The position numbers and the translations under genes are program-made. The notes beneath the pieces were generated by a model, which saw only the letters and a program-made list of their open reading frames with translations, was not told the DNA's origin and ran no database searches. A DNA stretch of 39,393 bases from Halomonas sp. LBP4 (lineage in GTDB: Bacteria > Pseudomonadota > Gammaproteobacteria > Pseudomonadales > Halomonadaceae), in NCBI RefSeq assembly GCF_003202205.1, contig NZ_PDOG01000001.1:1017711-1057103 (forward strand). The letters run 5' to 3'. Positions 34,713 to 39,393 of this stretch are shown here, one piece after another (position 1 is the stretch's first letter; each line of letters starts with the position of its first letter).

Positions 34713-35654
34713 CTAACGGGTCGCCGGGGCCGGATGGTGCTCGGCCCAGTGGCGGGCGATGTCCACGCGGCGCGTCACCCAGACACGATCGTGGGCCTCG
34801 ATATGGTCGAGGAAGCGCTGCAGGGCGCGGAAGCGTCCCGGGCGGCCGATGAGCCGGCAGTGCAGGCCCACGGAGAGCATCTTCGGCGCCTCCTCCCCTT
34901 CCGCATAGAGCACGTCGAAGGCATCGCGCAGGTAGGTGAAGAAGTGATCCGCGGTGTTGAAGCCCTGGGGAGCGGCGAAACGCATGTCGTTGCTGTCCAG
35001 GGTATAGGGCACCACCAGATGGTCATGCAACTCGCCCTGGCTGTCTGCCTCGCGGGTCCAGAACGGCAGGTCGTCGCCGTAGTAGTCGCTGTCGTAGAGG
35101 AAACCGCCCTCGTCGAGCACCAGGCGGCGGGTGTTGGGACTGTCACGGCCGGTGTACCAGCCCAGTGGCTTCTCGCCATAGAGGCGCTGGAAGATCGCCA
35201 TGGCGCGCTGCAGGTGCTCGCGCTCCACTGCCTCCGGCACCTCCTGGTAATGGATCCAGCGGTAGCCATGGCAGGCGATCTCGTGCCCCAGCTCCTTGAA
35301 GGCATGGGCCACCTCGGGGTGACGCTCCAGGGCCATGGCCACCCCGAACACGGTCAGCGGCAGGCCACGGCGCTCGAACTCCCGCAGGATACGCCACACG
35401 CCGGCCCGCGAGCCGTATTCGTAGATCGACTCCATGCTCAGGTGGCGATCGGGAAACGACGGAGCGCCGATGATCTCGGAGAGGAACTGCTCGGAGCCGG
35501 CGTCACCGTGCAGCACGCAATTCTCGCCGCCCTCCTCGTAGTTGAGCACGAACTGCACGGCGATCCTCGCCTTGCCCGGCCAGTTGGCATGGGGCGGCGT
35601 ACGGCCATAGCCGATCAGGTCACGGGGATAGTCAGAAGACGTAAGCTGGGTCAT
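34713..35654 (-). CDS. puuE: Allantoinase, PuuE (polysaccharide deacetylase-like) type
   Basis: Opens allantoin to allantoate. The 313-residue protein belongs to the NodB/polysaccharide-deacetylase fold, not the amidohydrolase-type AllB. It has DLIGYGRTPPHANWPGKARI near the N-terminus, NYEEGGENCVLHGD, and the metal-loop EIACHGYRWIHYQ. The ATG at 35654 gives normal length (about 308-310 in pseudomonads). It diverges from the racemase gene across a 536-base regulatory gap. Function is well supported by the neighbouring ureide genes. Confidence 0.94.
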   Translation of the reverse strand: MTQLTSSDYPRDLIGYGRTPPHANWPGKARIAVQFVLNYEEGGENCVLHGDAGSEQFLSEIIGAPSFPDRHLSMESIYEYGSRAGVWRILREFERRGLPLTVFGVAMALERHPEVAHAFKELGHEIACHGYRWIHYQEVPEAVEREHLQRAMAIFQRLYGEKPLGWYTGRDSPNTRRLVLDEGGFLYDSDYYGDDLPFWTREADSQGELHDHLVVPYTLDSNDMRFAAPQGFNTADHFFTYLRDAFDVLYAEGEEAPKMLSVGLHCRLIGRPGRFRALQRFLDHIEAHDRVWVTRRVDIARHWAEHHPAPATR

Positions 35655-35808
35655 GGCGCAATTTCCTGATTGTTATGGACACTCGACAGGAGTGATCGGT
35701 GCGGCAGCGCGTGGATGGCGGCCGGGCGCATAACCCCGGGTGGGTACAGCCCCTCACGGGGCACCGCCACCACTGCGATAGCCCGCGACAGTAGCGGGCC
35801 AGGAATTT

Positions 35809-36146
35809 ATGTATACAAGAAAAAGATAGGGTGTGTTCAATGCGACTGCAACCCCTTTTCCGCCTTTTCCTGCCACCGACGCCTGTGGACACCACTCCAG
35901 CGGTGATACAAGCCCGCCAGGGCACCCCGTGGAGAGAGACAGGTCATAATGTATACAATCATGACATATAATTGTCGCCAAAAAGAAGGGCGAATCAGGC
36001 TAGCGACCATGGTCTAGTAGGCAGCCCTGGCCGAAAACATCTCGAAATACGCCTCAACCTTTTGTTTCCAAACAGATATTCCCTCTCCTGGCAGGTTTCG
36101 CTCCACGACTTGCAGGCAAAACAAAAGCCATCTATTTTGTGTACAA
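35809..36146. promoter_or_regulatory. Three TTGTATACAA-like operators in the puuE-racemase gap
   Basis: ATGTATACAA occurs exactly at 35809-35818 and 35949-35958, and TTGTGTACAA at 36137-36146. Each differs by one base from the palindrome TTGTATACAA. The 536-base gap holds no gene I can support and contains both divergent promoters. Sites of this form are typical of GntR/FCD regulators, such as the one at 16141 whose deleted copy sits near allE. Confidence 0.55.
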
Positions 36147-36190
36147 AGACATTTTACGTTGTTCACAAGAGATACAAGAGAGCCAACGCC

Positions 36191-36937
36191 ATGCATATCC
36201 GCGTCATCAACCCCAACACCACCGCCAGCATGACGGCGACGATCGGCGAGGCCGCACGCCGCATCGCCGCGCCGGGTACCCATATCTCGGCGACCCAGCC
36301 CGACGACGGGCCGGTCTCCATCGAGAGCCACTTCGACGAGGCGATCAGCGCCGTGGGCGTACTCGAGGAGGTGCTGGCCGGGGAGCGCGAGGGCGTCGAT
36401 GCCTACGTGATCGCCTGCTTCGGTGATCCGGGGTTGATGGCGGCCCGCGAGCTGACCCGGGCACCGGTGATCGGCATCGCCGAGGCCGCCTTCCACATGG
36501 CCAGCCTGATCAGCACCCGTTTCTCCATCGTCACCACCCTGGGGCGTACCGGCATCATCGCCGAGCACCTGCTCGAGCAGTATGGCTTCCGTCACCACTG
36601 CCGCCGGGTGCGGGCCGCGGAGATCCCGGTGCTGGACCTGGAAGAGAATGGCGACGCCTCGCTGAACCGCATCATCGGCGAATGCCGCCTGGCCCGTGAT
36701 GAGGACGGCATCGGCGCCATCGTGCTGGGGTGTGGCGGCATGGCCGACCTCACCGACGAGATTGCCCGGGAAGTGGGCCTGCCGGTGGTCGAGGGCGTCA
36801 CCGCCGCGGTGAAACTGACCGAGGCGCTGGTGGGACTGGGGCTGGGCACCAGCAAGCATGGCGACCTGGCTTTTCCGCGTCCCAAGGCCTTCACCGGACG
36901 CTTCACACACCTTTCGGAGCTGACACCACGGCGCTGA
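36191..36937 (+). CDS. Hydantoin/allantoin racemase
   Basis: Two-base racemase of the Asp/Glu/hydantoin family. The 248-residue protein has RVINPNTT at the start and both catalytic cysteines, Cys76 (IACFGDPGL) and Cys181 (LGCGGMADL), at the numbers seen in hydantoin racemases. Placed between allantoinase and NCS1 permeases, it most likely equilibrates R- and S-allantoin, as HpxA does. The ATG at 36191 was chosen over the open frame to 35972 because the fold begins there. Its ribosome site is weak. Confidence 0.9.
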   Translation: MHIRVINPNTTASMTATIGEAARRIAAPGTHISATQPDDGPVSIESHFDEAISAVGVLEEVLAGEREGVDAYVIACFGDPGLMAARELTRAPVIGIAEAAFHMASLISTRFSIVTTLGRTGIIAEHLLEQYGFRHHCRRVRAAEIPVLDLEENGDASLNRIIGECRLARDEDGIGAIVLGCGGMADLTDEIAREVGLPVVEGVTAAVKLTEALVGLGLGTSKHGDLAFPRPKAFTGRFTHLSELTPRR

Positions 36938-37075
36938 CCCGAACAACGCACCACCACGACACAGCACCACAACGACAAACCCAAGCCACTGAGCACGCCG
37001 CAAGCATCGCCACCCGGGCCGTCGCCCGCCGGGGCATAACCACAACATCGAGCAACGACTTGCGAGGACAACACC
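36938..37075 (+). other. C/A-rich, G-poor leader before the first NCS1 gene
   Basis: The stretch 36942-36995 is mostly C and A with few G and little pairing, as in Rho-utilisation sites or unstructured leaders. No coding capacity is evident. GCGAGGA just upstream of 37076 serves as ribosome site. Confidence 0.35.
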
Positions 37076-38461
37076 ATGAGCCACCCCAACCCACAACCCA
37101 CCACGGCCGACACCGACATCCCGGTATCCGGCCAGACCGTCGCCCATGACGGCACCAAGGCGCCCGGGGACGAGTCACTCGCTCCCCAGCAGACCCGCAT
37201 CATGGGCCGGGCCTCCTACTTCCTGGCCTGGTTCGGCGGCTGCGTCTCGATCGGCACCTTCGCCATGGGCTCCAGCGTGGTCGGCACGCTGAACCTGATC
37301 CAGGCGACCCTGGCCATCGCCATCGGCTGCTTCGTGATCGGTATCGCGCTCGCCATCAATGGTGCCGCCGGCTACAAGTACGGCATCCCCTTCATGGTCC
37401 AGGCGCGCAGCGCCTTCGGCTTCGCAGGTACCCGCGTCCCGGGACTGGTACGCGCCGTGCCGGCCATCGTCTGGTACGGCTTCCAGAGCTGGATCGGTGC
37501 CGGCGCCCTGAACATGGTGTCGGCCACCCTGTTCGGCTTCGATAATCTGGTGTTCTACTTCATCACCTTCCAGTTCCTGCAGATCGGCCTGTCGGTGATG
37601 GGCTTCCAGGGCATCAAGTGGCTGGAGAACATCGGCAGCGCCTTCATCCTCGCCTCGCTGACCTACATGTTCTATGCCACGGTGCAGCGCTACGGCGACG
37701 AGCTGTCGGCCAACCTGCTGACCATGGAAGGCTCCTGGGGCCTGCCCTTCTGGGGCGCCACCATGCTGTTCCTGGGCATCTACAGCACCATGATGCTCAA
37801 CGTCAGCGACTACTCCCGTGAGCACAAGCACGGCACCGGCCCCGGCATCCTGACCACCATCTATGCCATGTCGATCCTGCCCTGCACCCTGTTCATGGGC
37901 CTGATCGGTTTCATGGTCTCCGAGGCCACCGGCACCGCCGACCCCATCCAGGTATTCGCCAACGCCGTCGACAACACCCCGCTGCTGATGACCACCCTGC
38001 TGTTCATCGCCTTCGCCCAGGTCACCACCAACGTGCTCAACAACGTGGTACCGCCGACCTACGTGCTGATGGACGTGTTCAAGATGAAGTTCCCGGTCGC
38101 CACCGTGATCGTCGGCCTGCTGGCCTTCGCCACCTTCCCCTGGAAGCTGGTGCAGCCCGAGTCCGCCGCCGGCCTGCAGCTCTTCGTGCAGACCTACTCG
38201 GCGTTCCTGGGTCCGATCTTCGCCATCCTGGTGGTCGACTACTACATCATTCGTCGCCGTACCCTGGATCTCGGCAAGCTGTATGACCAGGCCGGCCCCT
38301 ACCAGGGCGTCAACTACGCCGCCCTGATCGCCACTGCCGTCGGCATCGCCGCCGCCCTGAGCTTCTCCGCGGTCTCCTGGTACGCCAGCCTGATCCCGGC
38401 CGGTCTCACCTACTACCTGCTGATGAAGCACTGGGCCCCCTGCCAGCGCTTCTGTAGCTGA
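37076..38461 (+). CDS. NCS1-family permease (allantoin/purine/hydantoin type)
   Basis: The 461-residue protein has about 12 membrane spans and a hydrophilic 45-residue N-terminal tail. Residues 133-137 read WYGFQ, placing Trp133 and Gln137 four apart like Trp117 and Gln121 of the hydantoin transporter Mhp1. It has YKYGIPFMVQARSAFG before that and NVSDYSR in the middle. NCS1 proteins import allantoin, cytosine, uracil or hydantoins with a cation. Racemase and allantoinase beside it point to allantoin or a close ureide. It is followed by a hairpin and a second NCS1 gene. Confidence 0.9.
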   Translation: MSHPNPQPTTADTDIPVSGQTVAHDGTKAPGDESLAPQQTRIMGRASYFLAWFGGCVSIGTFAMGSSVVGTLNLIQATLAIAIGCFVIGIALAINGAAGYKYGIPFMVQARSAFGFAGTRVPGLVRAVPAIVWYGFQSWIGAGALNMVSATLFGFDNLVFYFITFQFLQIGLSVMGFQGIKWLENIGSAFILASLTYMFYATVQRYGDELSANLLTMEGSWGLPFWGATMLFLGIYSTMMLNVSDYSREHKHGTGPGILTTIYAMSILPCTLFMGLIGFMVSEATGTADPIQVFANAVDNTPLLMTTLLFIAFAQVTTNVLNNVVPPTYVLMDVFKMKFPVATVIVGLLAFATFPWKLVQPESAAGLQLFVQTYSAFLGPIFAILVVDYYIIRRRTLDLGKLYDQAGPYQGVNYAALIATAVGIAAALSFSAVSWYASLIPAGLTYYLLMKHWAPCQRFCS

Positions 38462-38466
38462 TAGTA

Positions 38467-38497
38467 CCCCGCCTGCCCATGAGCCGGGCAGGCGGGG
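38467..38497 (+). terminator. Hairpin between the two NCS1 genes
   Basis: CCCCGCCTGCCC (38467-38478) pairs perfectly with GGGCAGGCGGGG (38486-38497). No T run follows, so it may only partly terminate or may stabilise the upstream message. Confidence 0.6.
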
Positions 38498-38527
38498 CCC
38501 ACCACAACAACCACAATGGTGATCCCG

Positions 38528-39393
38528 ATGAAAGATAGCGATCTGGATATCCAGAGCATCGACCCGACGCTCTATAACGCGGACCTGGCCCCGATACCGC
38601 ACAGCAAGCGCACCTGGGGCTGGTTCGAGATCTTCAACGTCTGGTCCAACGACATCCAGAGCCTGTTCGGCTACACCCTGGCGGCCTCGCTGTTTCTCTC
38701 ATATGGACTGAATGGCTGGGCGGTGATGGCGGCGATCATCCTGGCCGGCGTCATCGTGATGTATCTGGTCAACCTGACCGGCAAACCCAGTGTAAAATAC
38801 GGCATCCCCTTTCCGGTGATGATCCGCGCCAGCATGGGGGTGCGCGGGGCCAACCTGCCGGCCATGCTTCGGGCGATCATCGGCATCTTCTGGTACGGGG
38901 TGCAGACCTATTTCGCCTCCACGGCGGTGGCGCTGCTGATCACCGCCCTGTTCGGCGCCGGCGACGGCTCGACCTTCCTGGGCCTGTCGGGCGTGGCCTG
39001 GGTGTCGTTCGTGATCGTGTGGTTGTTCCAGATCGCGATCTTCTGGCAGGGCATCGACCGCATCAAGCACTTCCTCAACTGGGCCGGCCCGCTGGTCTAC
39101 CTGGTGATGGTGGCCTTGATGATCATCGTCTGGGTCCAGGCCGGCAGCGAACTGCTGCCCGCCATCGGCACCATCTTCAGCGGCGACGGTAGCCACTCCG
39201 GCAGCGCCATCGCCGCCTTCCTGGCCATCGTCGGCACCATGGTCGCCTACTTCGCCGCGGTGGTGATCAACTTCGGCGACTTCACCCGCTTCGTGCGCAG
39301 CGAACGCGAGATGAAGCTCGGCAACCTGCTCGGCCTGCCGCTCAACGTGGCCTTCTTCTCGTTCATCGCCCTGATCATCACCGCCGGCACCCT
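38528..39393 (+). CDS. Second NCS1-family permease, cut by the window end
   Basis: An uninterrupted frame of 288 codons starts MKDSDLDIQSIDPTLYNADL and runs off the right edge. It has the NCS1 start RTWGWFEIFNVWSND, then SVKYGIPFPVMIRASMG, and WYGVQ at residues 122-126 (Trp122 and Gln126 at the Mhp1 substrate-site spacing). About two thirds of the protein is visible. It lies 66 bases after the first NCS1 gene in the same direction but is clearly a different subgroup, closer to the allantoin/uracil permeases. Substrate unproven. Confidence 0.9.
   Translation, partial: MKDSDLDIQSIDPTLYNADLAPIPHSKRTWGWFEIFNVWSNDIQSLFGYTLAASLFLSYGLNGWAVMAAIILAGVIVMYLVNLTGKPSVKYGIPFPVMIRASMGVRGANLPAMLRAIIGIFWYGVQTYFASTAVALLITALFGAGDGSTFLGLSGVAWVSFVIVWLFQIAIFWQGIDRIKHFLNWAGPLVYLVMVALMIIVWVQAGSELLPAIGTIFSGDGSHSGSAIAAFLAIVGTMVAYFAAVVINFGDFTRFVRSEREMKLGNLLGLPLNVAFFSFIALIITAGT

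Noticed and set aside
35632..35925. 97-codon minus frame between puuE and the racemase
   Set aside because: Arg/Cys-rich without recognisable features, overlaps the puuE start and contains operator-like sites.

Overview
The window is GC-rich, densely packed DNA. It most resembles a halophilic gammaproteobacterium of the Halomonas group: Gcl, AllA, AllE and PuuE of enterobacterial/pseudomonad type, several TRAP transporters, and coupled ATGA start/stop overlaps. The taxon is inferred from gene content and was not tested by search. The dominant theme is catabolism of purine-derived ureides and cyclic amides (allantoin, hydantoin, dihydropyrimidine types). A second theme is a sugar-acid pathway on what looks like an inserted island.

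Region 1 (24-5584, minus): gcl, hyi, glxR and ttuD convert glyoxylate through tartronate semialdehyde (with hydroxypyruvate as a side entry) to glycerate and phosphoglycerate. The promoter before gcl carries two TGGAAAATATTT boxes. Long gene-free gaps inside the operon hold repeats and predicted RNA structure.

Region 2 (5720-16821): two divergent transport/catabolism units flank a GntR/FCD regulator. The minus unit encodes a one-cysteine Asp/Glu-racemase-superfamily enzyme, TRAP dctPQM and a cyclic amidohydrolase (hydantoinase/dihydropyrimidinase). It ends with a frameshifted hydratase remnant and a clear terminator. The plus unit encodes a second TRAP dctPQM, a hydantoin-racemase-like protein lacking both catalytic cysteines, and a second GntR/FCD regulator. 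Both unit promoters share the box CTGTATTTTG.

Region 3 (about 17.2-31.1 kb): a probable island. A minus operon encodes a sialidase-fold protein, PdxA2, a DapA-family aldolase, an iron-dependent alcohol dehydrogenase, a DUF1537 kinase and a FadR-type regulator. Divergent plus genes encode an EamA exporter, a dipeptide-type ABC importer with fused ATPases, and a TerC-like DUF475 protein. The island lies between two 131-bp direct repeats that are about 94% identical. These are the 3' end of the intact GntR gene and the 3' end of an internally deleted GntR copy. A truncated allA lies just inside the left end and an intact allA just outside the right end.

Region 4 (31.3-39.4 kb): ureide genes. 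They are allE-allA (minus), a YfcC-family transporter (plus), puuE allantoinase (minus), a hydantoin/allantoin racemase with both cysteines, and two NCS1 permeases, the second running off the window. Together with region 1 this covers allantoin uptake, racemisation, ring opening, ureidoglycine and ureidoglycolate breakdown, and glyoxylate assimilation. Allantoate amidohydrolase, urate oxidase and N-carbamoylase are not in the window. I see no rRNA, tRNA, CRISPR array, transposase or integrase gene.
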